Below, one piece after another: positions 30,827-43,900 of a stretch of 64,000 nucleotides of DNA. The stretch's first letter is position 1, and each line of letters starts with the position of its first letter. Both the position numbers and the translations under genes were made by a program. The notes beneath the pieces were generated by a model. The model was not told the origin of the DNA, did no database searches, and saw only the letters and a program-made list of their open reading frames with translations. Source of the stretch: Manihot esculenta (lineage: Eukaryota; Streptophyta; Magnoliopsida; Malpighiales; Euphorbiaceae); NCBI RefSeq assembly GCF_001659605.2, contig NC_035164.2:16981393-17045392 (forward strand). The letters run 5' to 3'.

Positions 30827-33800
30827 ATGAGAGGAACTCGTCGATCTGTACGATTGACTGTAGTCCCACCAGGAAATGAGGGTTCAGATGCTCGTCCTCC
30901 TGTGTTGCCAAGGGCGATGTCTCAGAGAACAAGCAGGGAGGGTACGTCAAGGGACGCTAGAAGGTCTTTTGACGAGAGCAGAAGAGGAACATTTAGAGGA
31001 GGGAGGTCAGTGGAAGTGAAGGAGGCTATGGAGGTTGACCAGAGCAGAGATGAAAGCATGGGTATGGACAGGTCTGAGGAGGGTATGGGAGAGTCTCAAG
31101 GAGGCACTCAGGCCTCCGGATCTGGTTATCCACCCCACTATCCACCCTTTCCACAGGGCCCGGGGTATCCGATGGGAGGTGCGTCGGAGTACTCTAGTTT
31201 TGCCCCATATCCTACTTACATGCCTTATATGCCTTATCCTCAGTTTTATCCACCATATCCCATGTATCCATCTTCACCTATCCATCCAAGTACAGCATAC
31301 CCAGAGCCAAGTGATATAATACCTCCTCCACCACCTAAACCAGTAGTCCCTGTTGTCCCAATACCTCAACCTAGCTCAGCTGAGGCAAGTAAAGTGAAGA
31401 TGACAGAGTACTTGAAATTGGATGCTCCGAAATTCAATGCAGGAGATGATCCATTTGAGTACCTCAGAACGGTTAAGATGATAACCGATGAGTTGGGAGC
31501 TGATGATAGCAGAGCCATTGAAATGGCAAGGTTCACATTGAAGTATAAGAAAGCTCGGGAATGGTTCAAGAATTATGTGGAACCCAGGTTGGACAGCATG
31601 TCATGGGGAGAGTTCGCCAATGAGTTTGCTGGGTGGGCTTTTCTTGACAGTTCCAGGGAGATAAAGGTTATAGAATTTGAACAGTTGAGGCAGACAGAAG
31701 AGATGAGTGTTGATGAATTTACAGATAAGTTCCTGGATTTGCTTCAGTATATGGGTCAAGCCTATGATACTGATCAGAAGAAGGCAAGGAGATATACTAT
31801 GAGACTGCATCCCAGGTATTCTTCCTTGATTCTTCCAGCAGAGAAGGAGAGCTTCCACTCTATAGTGGATGCCGCCAGGAAGATGGAGGCGAGTGCCAAT
31901 ATTCAGAGTACATTAAAACAGTAAATGGCACAGCCTTCGGGATCTAAGGCCCCCAGTGCAGCAACTTCAGGCAGCAAGATATGGGAAAGGGCAAAAGGAA
32001 CAAAGAACGAGTTCTGGAGCAAGATCAAGTCTGGTCTGCGAATGGGTAGTGGCTCAAGCTCTGGCGCAAGCAGTCCAGTATGTGGGAGATGTGGGAGACC
32101 ACACAAAGGAGCTTGTCGGATGGGATCTTCAGCCTGCTATAAGTGTGGGCAGGAGGGACATTTTGCTCGGGAATGTCCTCAGGCGACCTTTGTGGCACCA
32201 TCCCAGCATATGAGCTCAGGTATTGTAGCACAGCCAGCAGCATCAGCCATGCCTCAGCATAGTGGCAGAGGTAGGGGGAGAGGGTCAGCCTCTTCTCTGG
32301 CCGCAGGTTCTCGAGGTGGAGGTCCGATAGCCCCAGCACGGATTTTCACTGTGACTCAGGAGGAGGCAAACACGTCGAACACAGTGGTGTCAGGTAATCT
32401 CATCATTAGGTGTTCAGATGTGTATGCTTTGTTGGACCCCGGTGCTTCTCACTCTTTTATTGCGTAGAGAGCCATAGAGAGGTCGGGGTTGATGATCTCT
32501 AAGTTAGAGTGTCCTCTCTGGGTCAATAGACCCAAATGCGACCCATCAGTGGCAGTGTCAGTCTGTCGCTTCAGTCCAGTGTTCATCGAGGGTAGATGCC
32601 TTCCAGCTGACCTTGTGGTTCTAGATTTGATGGATTTTGATGTCATTATAGGGATGGATTGGCTATCTACATATGGTGCTACTTTGGACTGCAGAGACAA
32701 GGTAGTTAGTCTCAGAGTCCAGGATGGGTCAGAGTGTGTCTTCAGAGGAGACAGGAGGGGGACACCTAGAGGTTTGATTTCAACCCTTCAGGCTCGTCGT
32801 TTGCTTAAGAAGGGTTATCAGGGGTTTCTAGCTCATGTGAGGGAGCTAGATAGTCAGGTTAGGGAGCCAGCCTCAATACCAGTAGTTCAAGAATCTCCAG
32901 ACGTTTTCCCAGACGAGCTTCCAGGACTACCACCTGATAGGGAGATAGGGTTTGAAATAGAATTGCTGCCTGGTACCAGACCTATCTCTATTCCTCCCTA
33001 CAGGATGGCGCCAGCAGAGTTAAAAGAGCTGAAAGAGCAGTTGCAGGAATTGGTAGATAAGGGTTTCATTCGCCCTAGTACCTCACCTTGGGGTGCTCCA
33101 GTGCTGTTTCTCAAAAAGAAGGATGGATCCTTCAGACTTTGTATCGACTATAGGCAGTTGAACAAGGTCACTACCAAGAATAGGTATCCCCTACCTAGGA
33201 TCGATGATCTATTTGACCAGCTAGCTGGAGCAGGTTATTTTTCGAAAATAGATGTGAGATCTGGGTATCATCAGTTGAAAGTCAGAGAGGCAAATGTGCC
33301 AAAGACAGCTTTCAGGACCAGATATGGGTATTATGAGTTCTTAATAATGCCGTTCGGGTTGACTAATGCCCCTGCAGCATTTATAGATCTCATGAACAGA
33401 GTTTTCAGCGAGTATCTGGATTACTTTGTTATTGTTTTCATCGATGATATCTTAGTGTATTCCAGAGATTCAGAGGAGCATGCCCAACATCTGAGGATAG
33501 TTCTGCAGACACTGAGAGAGCATGATTTGTATGCCAAGTTCTCTAAGTGTGAGTTTTGGTTAAGGAGCATTTCCTTCTTGGGACATATAGTATCCGCAGA
33601 AGGGATTGAGGTAGACCCCAAGAAGTTAGAGGCTGTAGCTAACTGGCCCCGACCCACTATAGTGACAGAGATTAAAAGTTTTTTGGGACTGGCAGGTTAC
33701 TACAGGAGGTTCGTTCAGGACTTCTCGAAGATAGCTGCTCCTATGACCAAACTGACTCAGAAGAACCAGAAGTTTGTCTGGTCAGACCAGTGCGAAGAGA

Positions 33801-35785
33801 GCTTTGAGGAGTTAAAGAGAAGATTAACATCAGCACCAGTGTTAGCTCTGCCTGTCAGTCATGAGGATTTCATAGTGTTCTGTGATGCATCTTGAGTGGG
33901 ATTGGGTTGTGTTTTGATGCAGAATGACAGGGTGATTGCTTATGCTTTGAGACAGTTGAAGATGCACGAGTTAAATTACCCCACCCATGACTTAGAGATG
34001 GCAGCAGTTATCTTTGCACTCAAGATGTGGAGGCATTACCTTTATGGGGTTAAATGCGAGATCTTCACTGATCACAAGAGTTTACAGTATATCTTGAGTC
34101 AGAGAGAGCTGAATCTGAGGCAGAGAAGATGGGTAGAATTGCTCAGTGACTATGATTGTAAGATCCAGTATCATCCGGGTAAGGCGAATGTTGTGGCAGA
34201 CGCCCTAAGCCAGAAATCACTCGGCAGTTTATCCCATATAGCAGCAGAGCGGAGACCAGTGATGATGGAGTTTTATAAGCTCATCGAGGAAGGGTTACAG
34301 TTAGAGTTGTCTGGTACTGGTGCGTTAATAGCACAGATGAGAGTGATACCAGTGTTTCTGGAGCAGGTGGCTCAGAAACAGCATGAGGACCCGGAGTTAG
34401 TAAAAATTGCCAGGACTGTTCAGTCAGGCAACAGTGCAGAGTTTAGATTTGACAGCAAAGGGATCCTCCGCTATGGGAATCGATTATGTGTACCAGCTAG
34501 TAGCAGTCTGAAAGAAGACATTATGAGGGAAGCTCATAATGCAAGGTATAGTGTTCACCCAGGAGCCACCAAAATGTATCAAAATCTGAAGGGAGTGTAT
34601 TGGTGGCCAGCCATGAAGAAAGAAGTGGCACAGTTCGTGTCAACCTGTGAAGTTTGCCAGAGGGTGAAACTAGAATATCAAAAGCCGACTGGAATGCTTA
34701 ACCCACTGCCGATTTCAGAGTGGAAATGGGAGAACATAGCTATGGATTTTGTAGTGGGCTTACCGGCAGCGTCCAACAGGATAGACTCCATATGGGTGAT
34801 TGTGGACAGACTCACGAAATCTGCTCATTTCATCCCAGTTAGGAGTAACTACTCTGTGGATAAGTTGGCACAGGTTTATGTGGACGAGATAGTAAAGCTA
34901 CATGGAGTCCCAGTGTCTATAGTCTCAGACAGAGGACCTCAGTTCACCTCCAGATTTTGGTGGAGTCTGCAGAGTGCGATGGGCACGAGGTTGGATTTTA
35001 GTACTGCTTTCCATCCACAGACTGATGGACAGTTAGAGAGGACCATCCAGACCATCGAGGATATGCTCAGAATGTGTGTGTTAGACTTTGGCGGTTCTTA
35101 GAGGCAGCATCTACCTTTGGTGGAGTTTGCCTACAATAGCAGCCATCATGCTAGCATAGGGATGGCTCCTTATGAAGCATTGTATGGAAGGAAGTGCAGA
35201 GCACCTGTTTGCTGGGAAGAAGTGGGAGAGAAGGCTTTTGTAGGGCCAGAGTTAATAGAAATTACCAGTAGAGCGGTGCCCATGATCAGAGAGAGAATCA
35301 GAACTGCTCAGAGCAGGCAGAAAAGCTATGCAGACGTTCGCAGGAAGCAGCTAGAGTTTCAGGAGAGGGATATGGTATTGCTGAAGGTGTCTCCAATGAA
35401 GGGAGTGGTTCGTTTTGGGAAGAAAGGTAAGCTAGCTCCACGGTACATTGGACCCTTTGAGATCTTGCAGAGGATCGGGAATGTGTCGTATAAGCTGGAT
35501 TTACCTACTTCTATGGAGAAAATTCACCCGGTATTTCATGTTTCTATGCTATGAAACTTTGTGTCAGATCCGAGTCAGGTTCTTAGTGAGCCTGATGTGG
35601 AGATTCTTGGAGATCTCACCTATGTCGAGCAGCCAGTACGGATTCTGGACACGCAGATTAGGCAGCTAAGGAACAAGGAAATTCCGATGGTGAAAGTCCT
35701 GTGGAACCACCATAATTTAGAAGAGTGCACCTGGGAGACACGGGAGTCTATGCTCCAACAGTATCCATATCTGTTTTCAGGTTAG
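30827..35785 (+). pseudogene. Element B gag-pol polyprotein (five nonsense codons)
   Basis: One frame of 1,653 codons starting at the shared MRGTR methionine; an upstream in-frame ATG at 30737 is in the leader. It has the capsid-like gag region (~31430-31750), two zinc-knuckle-like motifs (~32080-32175), protease DPGAS (~32437), [11 protein letters not shown] (~33440), RNase H (~33880-34140), integrase HHCC and DDE (~34530-35060) and chromodomain (~35630-35780). Stops: TAA 31922, TAG 32465, TGA 33893, TAG 35099, TGA 35552. The C-terminus reads FSG before TAG, two codons beyond A's stop. The conserved serine after the GQ motif of the integrase is leucine (GQLERT). No frameshift was seen. Confidence 0.9.
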
Positions 35786-35819
35786 TTTTCTTCCTTTTAT
35801 GTGTTTAGTTGTTTGAGAA

Positions 35820-35854
35820 ACATTCGAGGACGAATGTTCTTAAGGCGGGGAGAA
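35820..35854 (+). other. Element B polypurine tract and palindrome
   Basis: ACATTCGAGGACGAATGT at 35820-35837, then AAGGCGGGGAGAA at 35842-35854. A C interrupts the G run that is pure in element A. Confidence 0.83.
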
Positions 35855-38025
35855 TGTAATACCCGGCTAGAGTCCGGCATCGGAATTCTACCTTCCGGTG
35901 GCATCCCGGATGTCAGAATCCTCTAGAAAGGTAGGATTTATGTTTTTGCTAAAGTCTTTTTGTATGAGTTATAGTTGTAAAGTGAAAAGGAAATGAGTTT
36001 TGAAAGAAAAGCACCAAGGAAGAAAAGCTAGGTTCGGCCGCCGAAGGTGATGTTCGGCTGCCGAACATGCATGGCTTTTGGTTTCACGTTAGGCCGCCGA
36101 AGGTGGTCTGGCCAGCCACCTATAAAAGGCCCTCAGTCGGTTAAAGGATAAGATTTGCTTTTCCTTTCACAAACAGAGGTGAGACCATGCTTTCCTTGGG
36201 TATGCTTCATGTTTTCATCAAATCTTGCAAAGTTGTGATTGATTTTAATGTTATTGTGAAGGTTTTGAGCTAAAAACACACGTTTTGAAGTTTGGAGAGT
36301 TTAAAGGAGAGTTGCTCCATATCTCCATGCTAGGATCGTTTATCTTCTTGTTTTCAAGAGGTAAGTGAAGATCCTGAACTTCTTTTTATGATTTATGGAG
36401 GTTTTATGGAGTTTATGGGTAGAGGTGCATGGTTAGGGTAAAAGGGTGTTTTTGGTGTTTTGTGATGAAAACATGTATATGTGTGTTGTGTTATGTTTGT
36501 GTTGGGGTTTTAGGTAGTTTTTGACCCCTTTGTGCATATACTTGAGTATATGTATGTTGAGGAATTGTGGTGTTTGAGTTTAGGTAAGTTTGGAGAGGTT
36601 CGGCGTGAGGCAGAGCAAGGTTCTGCCATGCTGGAGAACCCAGCTTCGGCCGCCGAAGGAGGGATCGGCCGCCGAACATGCTGAGGAGGTGGCTTCGGTT
36701 GCCGAAGCTTGCCTCCGAGAGTTTGGACTTTCGGCTCTGGAGGGGAGCTTCGGCTGCCGAAGGTGCCGCCGAAGGTTATGGACTTTCGTCTCTTGAGTGC
36801 CTTTGAGCCCCCGAACCTTGCCCCCGAAAGGGTTCGGCTGCCAAAAGTACAGATTCGGCCGCCGAAGGTGCATGAGTTTCGACTCTAAAGAGGACTTTCG
36901 GCCGCCGAATCTGCCACCGAAAGTGCCCTGTCCAGCCTTCCTTTGCATGTTTTGCATGATTATTTTAGGGTGTCTTCGGGGATTCTTGGGGAGTTTTATA
37001 TAGTTGTTCTTGAGCTAGTGTGGTCCCTCATTTGAGTCCATCTGTGTAGGCACAGACCAGAGGAACCAAAGAGAGCAGTTGTGAGTACTGCTTCAGAGTT
37101 TGCAGAGTCAGTTCAGAGATAGCCAGAGGTGAGTGGGAACTCAACTTAATTCGTTTAATTGAGAAATCAAATGCTTTGAGCATATTTCATGCACCATGAG
37201 TATGCAATAGGTTGATTGCATTAGAAATCATAAATATGTTGCATTGGATTCTATCATTGTATTGTGTGGGTGAAAGTGGATGATCCAATAGTCTCTGAGT
37301 AAGACCAGGTGTCCATTCTACGCCCTGGCACGGTAGAAAGACCAGGTGCCCAGTCTACGCCCTGGCACGGTATATGGTAAGTATCAGATGTTGTGTACAG
37401 GAAGACCAGGTGCCCATTCTACGCCCTAGCATGAGGATAGGATGTCGGGATTATTGGGGACATGATCACCCGAGATGATGTGATTTACTTGTGTTGTGCT
37501 GCATTCCATAAGAGCATGTTTAATAACCTATTTTATTGTTCTACTCACTGGGCTATAGTAGCTCATCCCACTCCCTTAACCCCAGTCTTGCAGGATCAGT
37601 GTACAGGGAAAGTTCGGCAGAGTACAGGAAGAGAAAAGAGTTCTGTAATAGTATAGTGTGGACATGTAACATTAAAGAGATGTAATAGTTGTGTATAGAA
37701 GTAGAATTGTGCTTGACTTATTTGTACTGTAAATCTTTTGTGTATTTGATCTGTTTATATAAATGTTTTATGAGCATGTGAAAAACCAGGCTTAACAGGT
37801 ATGAGTTTAACCCATCTAGAGCAAGCTCTAGTTAGGGGTTCTGTAGTACAGAGATCGTGCATGCACAGGTTGAGCCTTGATTCAGAGAAAAGTTTTTATT
37901 TTCACAGAAACTGTCTGGGAGTTTACAGGTACACAGGGAGTATAGCAGGCTTGCTACGGGTTTCGGCGACCTTAAGTCGACCTGAATCCTAGCGCCGGTG
38001 GCGGTCCGATTTTCGGGTCGTTACA
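35855..38025 (+). repeat. Element B 3' LTR (2,171 bp)
   Basis: TGTAATACCCGG...CGGGTCGTTACA, followed by CAGCG. TATA at 36121-36127. The CCGAA cassette spans about 36643-36925. The third hairpin repeat (~37404-37431) reads CCAGG...CCTAG, which breaks one pair relative to the 5' LTR. Confidence 0.92.
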
Positions 38026-38623
38026 CAGCGCACCTTTCCTCTCTCCCTTGAAGACCATTCGGCCACTTCTCTTTCATCTCTTTCTTTTTATTTTTGGTTT
38101 TGTTTCAGCCATGAGTGGCTGAAATCCTTTTTTTTTCTAGTTGAAGATTAGGTGAAACTTTGATTGTTTTATAGATTAGGAGATCTGAACATATATTGTT
38201 TAACTTTTATTTTTCAATATTTATGTTATTTCATGCTTAATTCCATTGTTGCTTTGTAGTTTAGATCAATAGGGCCAATTGATTCTTAATTGCAAGGTAA
38301 TAATTTGTTAGTTTGCATAGTTTTAAGTCCGTAATTACTTGGATTATTCAAACATAAGTAACTCTTGGTGTAAAAACTAACAAAATTGCATGATCTAGTA
38401 ATATCACCACGCGTTTGGGTAGTTAGAATTAGGTCTCTCTATTTCTTAATGCAATTGACAATTGTTAAATGCCAAAGGCCCAAGGACATTCCTTGGCAAC
38501 TTGTTGATTAGTGATTAGTTAGAGGACGTTCCCCAATTAATTTATGCTTAAGGAGGGATATGGTGGTGAGAAGCGTCTTCCATCTCCATAACTAATTTAT
38601 TGAATCAAACAAAGGAACCTAAA
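38026..38623 (+). repeat. Element Z 5' LTR, second segment
   Basis: After the right CAGCG copy the Z LTR resumes. It corresponds to the reverse complement of the middle of the Z2 LTRs (e.g. 55300-55870, with the shared CATGAGTGGCTGAA stretch). It ends in CTAAA (38619-38623), the left target-site duplication of C. No coding signal. Confidence 0.82.
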
Positions 38624-40882
38624 TGTAACGACCCGAAAATCGGACCGCTACCGGTGCTAGGATCTAGGTCGGCTTAAGGCCGCCAGGACCCGTAGCAAGC
38701 CTAACATGCATCCTGTGAACCTGTTTAATCCCATACATGATCAACAACATACATAAAAATTAAAACTTTTCTTTCATTCATACACCAAACTCAACCTGTG
38801 CATGCACTAAACATAATCAAAATCATCATGATCCCTCTATGGGATCTCATCAATGCCCCAATGGGCAATTACAACATATGTTGAGTTGGTTTACATAAAC
38901 ATCATAAAGATCTAGGATCATGCATTAAAAGGGATACTTTATACATAGGTCAAGCACAACCTCTAATCCTCAATATCATTACATTACATGACTATTCATA
39001 ACTTTACATTTTATCATGTCCACATTCTATCTATTACATACAATTGACTTCAATACTCTTGCTGACCTCCTGGTCTAACCTGTACCTGCAAACCTGGGGA
39101 ATTTGGGAGAGGAGTGAGCTACTAGAGCCCAGTGAGCAGAATAATAAAGCATTTAAAACACATGCTATCATGAAATGCATCACATCACAACTAATCATAT
39201 AAAGAATGAACTTGTCACCATTTAGCCCTCTACATATTCCAATCATGCCAGGGGCGTAGTGCAGGCCACACCTGGTCTTTCTCTTATACATAACATAACA
39301 TACATAACCAATAGTGCCGGGGGCGTAGTGCAGGCCACATCCGGTCTTTCTCTTACATAGTGCCAGGGGCGTAGTGCAGGCCACACCTGGACTTCCATAT
39401 CATATCATCACGTCATAACATATGAGGGCAAATGGATCATTCAACATTCATCCACATCAACAACATATTATGCAATGCAACATATTCGTGATTTCTAATG
39501 CAAACAACCTAAAATATCACATGGCATCCGTGATGCATGAACATGCTCAAAACTGATTTATTTACTTGAAACATAAGGAGTTATTCTACTCACCTCTGGC
39601 TAGCTCTGACACTGACTGAAGCAGCTGACTCACTGCTGAGGTCCTCGGTTCCTCGGGTCCGAACCTACACAGGTGGACTCAAATGAGGGACCAAACAACT
39701 AGTACATAACTCTAAAAACATCCCCCAAAAACCCTCTAAAACTCCTCAAAACACCCATGTAAAAACATGCAAAGGAAGGCTGGACAGGGCACTTTCGGCG
39801 GCAGGTTCGGCGGCCGAAAGTCCCTCCAGCGCCGAAAGTCAGGCAGGTTCGGCGGCACCTTCGGCGGCCGAAACTCCCAGACAGAGGCGAAACTCATGTA
39901 TGTTCGGCGGCACTTTCGGCGGACGAAAGTCTCCTTTGGGGGCAAGCTTCGGCAGCCTAAGGCTGCTTCCACAAGCATGTTCGGCGGCCGAAAGTTCCTT
40001 CGGCTGCCGAACCTGGTTTCTCCCTTAGTGGTAGAAACTCAGCTCTTCTATGCATATATGCCTCCCTTTCCATCCAAACATGCATAAACCTATTCTACAA
40101 CACACATACACAAGCATACAAGCTCCTAGGGGCTTCAACTATCTAAAACCCCATCTACAACACATCAAACATGCATTTGCAAGCCACATTGTTCAAAAAC
40201 ACAACATAAACTCATAAACCTAACCATAAGCTAAACATGCATTCTACCCCATAGATCTTCATAAAATTACTTAAAACATGCAATGAGCTTAAGATCGGCT
40301 CTTACCTCTTGAAGATCGAGAGAGAGACGACCTAATCTTGGAGATGGGAGATTTTCAACTTCCTTGGGTCTCCAAGCTCAAAACTTGCTCAAAACTTGAA
40401 AATCTTCAAAACAAGATGAAAACTTGTGAAAATCGTGAAAGATTAGAAGGAAAAACTCAAAGATTGGTGAGGGACGGCGGAGAGCTCACCTTGGCCGAAA
40501 ATGGGGAGAAAAGCTCGCCCGTTTTCGGCTAAGGGACCCTTTTATAGTGGCTGGCCAGGCCACGTTCGGGGGCCGAACGTGCCTCCGCATGCATGCCATG
40601 TTCGGCGGCCGAACTTGAGGTTCGGCGGCCGAACCTGGACTTCCCTCACTTATGCCTTCGGGGGCCTAAGGCACACCCGAAATGCCTGCATGTTTGGCGG
40701 CCGAATCTGGGTTTTCCTCCAAGGTTGTTTTCATGCAAAAACTCATTTCCTTTTTACTTAAAATCATGAAATACATTAAAACATTTTAAGAAAACATGTT
40801 TCTACCCTACTAGAGGCTTCCGACATCCGAGATTCCACCGGACGGTAGGAATTTCGATACCGGAGTCTAGCCGGGTATTACA
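38624..40882 (-). repeat. Element C 3' LTR (2,259 bp)
   Basis: On + it reads TGTAACGACCCG...GGGTATTACA. A TATA box (reverse of TTTTATA) is at 40540-40546. CCGAA cassettes are at about 39792-40012 and 40562-40710. Three hairpin repeats lie at about 39247-39275, 39315-39344 and 39361-39390; the middle one carries a compensatory base change. Confidence 0.91.
39247..39390 (-). repeat. Three hairpin-capable repeats in C LTR
   Basis: Three copies of a ~30-bp repeat with the pattern GCCAGGGGCGTAGTGCAGGC...CCTGG on the + strand. In the RNA sense the outer arms CCAGG and CCTGG can pair. In the middle copy the arms read CCGGA and CCCGG, so the third pair changes from A-U to G-C by substitutions on both sides, while the fifth pair is lost. 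Confidence 0.6.
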
Positions 40883-40918
40883 TTCTTCCCCCCTTAAGAA
40901 CATTCGTCCCCGAATGTT
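40883..40918 (-). other. Element C polypurine tract and palindrome
   Basis: On the minus strand AAGGGGGGAAGAA precedes the 3' LTR (40895-40883). The palindrome AACATTCGGGGACGAATGTT (40918-40899) has the same arms as in A and B but GGGGA in place of GAGGA in the middle. Confidence 0.82.
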
Positions 40919-40990
40919 CCTCAACTAGCACATGCAAGGCATACAACATATCATACACATAAAACACATGAAACATATAAGAAACTAACC

Positions 40991-43900
40991 TTAGAAAAGA
41001 TAAGGGTATTGCTGGAGCATGGACTCCCGTGTCTCCCAAGTGCATTCTTCCAAATTATGGTGGTTCCACAGGACTTTCACCATCGGGATTTCCTTGTTTA
41101 TTAGCTTTCTGATCTGGGTGTCTATGATCCGTACTGGCTGTTCAACATAGGTGAGATCCTCTTGGACCTCCACATCAGGCTCACTAAGAACCTTGCTCGG
41201 ATCTGACACAAACTTCCTCAACATTGAAACATGGAAAACCGGATGGATTCTTTCCATTGAAGCAGGTAAATTCAACTTGTACGACACATTCCCAATCTTT
41301 TGCAGGATTTCAAAGGGTCCGATGTTTCGCGGGGCTAGTTTACCTTTCTTCCCGAAGCGAACCACTCCTTTCATAGGGGACACCTTGAGCAATACCAGAT
41401 CCCCCTCCTGAAACTCTACCTGTCTTCTGCGGATGTCTGCATAACTCTTCTGTCTGCTTGCAGCAGTCTTGATCCTTTCTCTGATTATGGGTACTACCCT
41501 GCTGGTAATCTCTACTAGCTCAGGCCCTGCCAAGGCCTTTTCTCCAACTTCTTCCCAGAAAACAGGTGACCTGCACTTCCTCCCATACAAAGCTTCATAT
41601 GGAGCCATCTCGATGCTAGCATGATGGCTGTTATTGTAGGCAAACTCCACCAAGGGTAGATGCTGCCTCCAAGAACCGCCAAAGTCCAGCACACACATTC
41701 TAAGCATATCCTCTATGGTCTGGATGGTCCTTTCTGATTGTCCGTCCGTCTGTGTATGGAAAACAGTGCTAAAATCCAACCTGGTACCCATGGCATTCTG
41801 CAGACTCCGCCAAAATCTGGAGGTGAACTGGGGCCCTCTATCGGACACTATTGAAACAGGAACCCCATGCAGCCTGACGATCTCATCAACATACACCTGC
41901 GCCAACTTGTCCACAGAATAGCCACTCCTGACAGGGATGAAGTGAGCAGATTTGGTGAGTCTGTTCACAATCACCCATATGGAGTCCAATCTGTTGGACG
42001 TCGCCGGTAACCCCACTACGAAGTCCATAGCTATATTCTCCCATTTCCACTCTGGAATAGGTAGCGGGTTAAGCATTCCAGCCGGCTTCTGATGTTCCAG
42101 CTTCACCCTTTGACACACTTCGCAGGCTGACACAAACTGTGCCACTTCTTTCTTCATAGCTGGCCACCAATAAACCTTCTTCAGATCTTGATACATCTTG
42201 GTGGCTCCGGGGTGAACGCTGTATCTTGCATTATGAGCCTCTCTCATAATTTCTCCTTTTAGCCCTATGTCATCTGGTACACATAGTCTGCTCCCATAGC
42301 GGAGGATCCCTTTGCTGTCAAATCTGAACTCACTATCTTTGTCTGACTGAACAGTCCTGGCAATCTTCACTAACTCTGGGTCCTCATGCTGTTTCTGAGC
42401 CACCTGCTCCAGAAACACGGGCGCCACTCTCAACTGGGCTACCAAAGCACCTGTACCAGACAACTCCAACTGTAGACCTTCCTCAATGAGCTTGTAAAAA
42501 TCCTTCACCACTGGCCTCCTTTCTGCCGATATGTGGGATAAACTGCCGAGTGATTTCCGGCTTAAGGCGTCTGCCACAACATTCGCCTTACCCGGATGAT
42601 ACTGAATCTTGCAATCATAGTCACTCAGCAGCTCTACCCATCTCCTCTGTCTCAAATTCAAATCTCTTTGACTCAGGATGTACTGTAGGCTCTTATGATC
42701 CGTGAAGATCTCACATTTAACCCCATAGAGGTAGTGCCTCCACATCTTGAGTGCAAAGATTATTGCTGCCATCTCCAGGTCATGTGTGGGGTAATTCAAC
42801 TCATGCTTCTTCAGCTGCCTAGAAGCATAAGCGATCACCCTTTCATTCTACATTAGCACACAACCCAAACCCACTCTGGATGCATCACAGAACACTGTGA
42901 AGTCCTCATTGCTAGCTGGCAAAGCTAGCACTGGTGCTGATGTTAATCTCTTCTTAAGCTCTTCAAAACTCTCTTCGCACTGGTCGGTCCACACAAACTT
43001 CTGATTTTTCCTGGTTAGTCTGGTCAGAGGAGCTGCAATCTTTGAGAAGTCCTGAACGAACCTCCTGTAGTAACCTGCCAAACCCAAGAAACTTCTAATC
43101 TCTGTCACTGAAGTGGGTCTACGCCAGTTAGCCATAGCTTCTACCTTCTTGGGGTCCACCTCTATCCCATTTTCTGTCACAACATGCCCCAAGAATGAAA
43201 TGCTCCTCAGCCAGAATTCACACTTGGAGAACTTGGCATACAAGCCATGCTCCCTCAAGGTCTGTAGAACCAACCTCAGATGATGGGCATGCTCCTCTAC
43301 ATCCCTGGAATACACCAAGATATCATCTATGAAGACAATAATGAAGTGATCCAGGTACTGGCTAAACACTCTGTTCATGAGATCCATGAATGCTGCAGGG
43401 GCGTTGGTTAACCCGAACGGCATTACAAGGAACTCAAAATGCCCATATCTGGTCCTGAAAGCTGTCTTTGGCATATCTTCCTCTCTGATCCTCAGCTGAT
43501 GATACCCGGACCTCAGATCTATTTTGGAGAAACAACCCGCTCCTGCTAGCTGGTCGAATAGATCATCGATCCTTGGCAAAGGGTACCTATTCTTGGTAGT
43601 GACTTTGTTCAACTGCCTGTAGTCGATACAAAGTCTAAGGGATCCATCCTTCTTTCTGACAAACAAGACTGGAGCACCCCAGGGTGAGGTACTCGGTCGG
43701 ATGAAGCCCTTGTCCACCAGCTCTTGCAACTATTCTTTTAATTCCTTCAACTCTGCTGGTGCCATCCTGTACGGAGGGATAGAGATCGGTCGGGTTCCAG
43801 GCATCAGTTCTATCTCGAACTCTATCTCCCTAGCAAGTGGTAAACCTGGCAGCTCATCTGGGAACACATCCAAAAACTCTCTGACCACCGGCACCGAGGC

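Larger units (their letters stand above)
28444..38025 (+). mobile_element. Tekay-type element B, structurally complete
   Basis: 9,582 bp flanked by a perfect CAGCG duplication (28439-28443, 38026-38030). It has a 5' LTR 28444-30601, PBS 30602, gag-pol 30827-35785, PPT, and 3' LTR 35855-38025. The two LTRs are similar in length (2,158 and 2,171 bp) with scattered substitutions. The polyprotein has five internal stops, so it is not autonomous. It inserted into Z's 5' LTR. Confidence 0.92.
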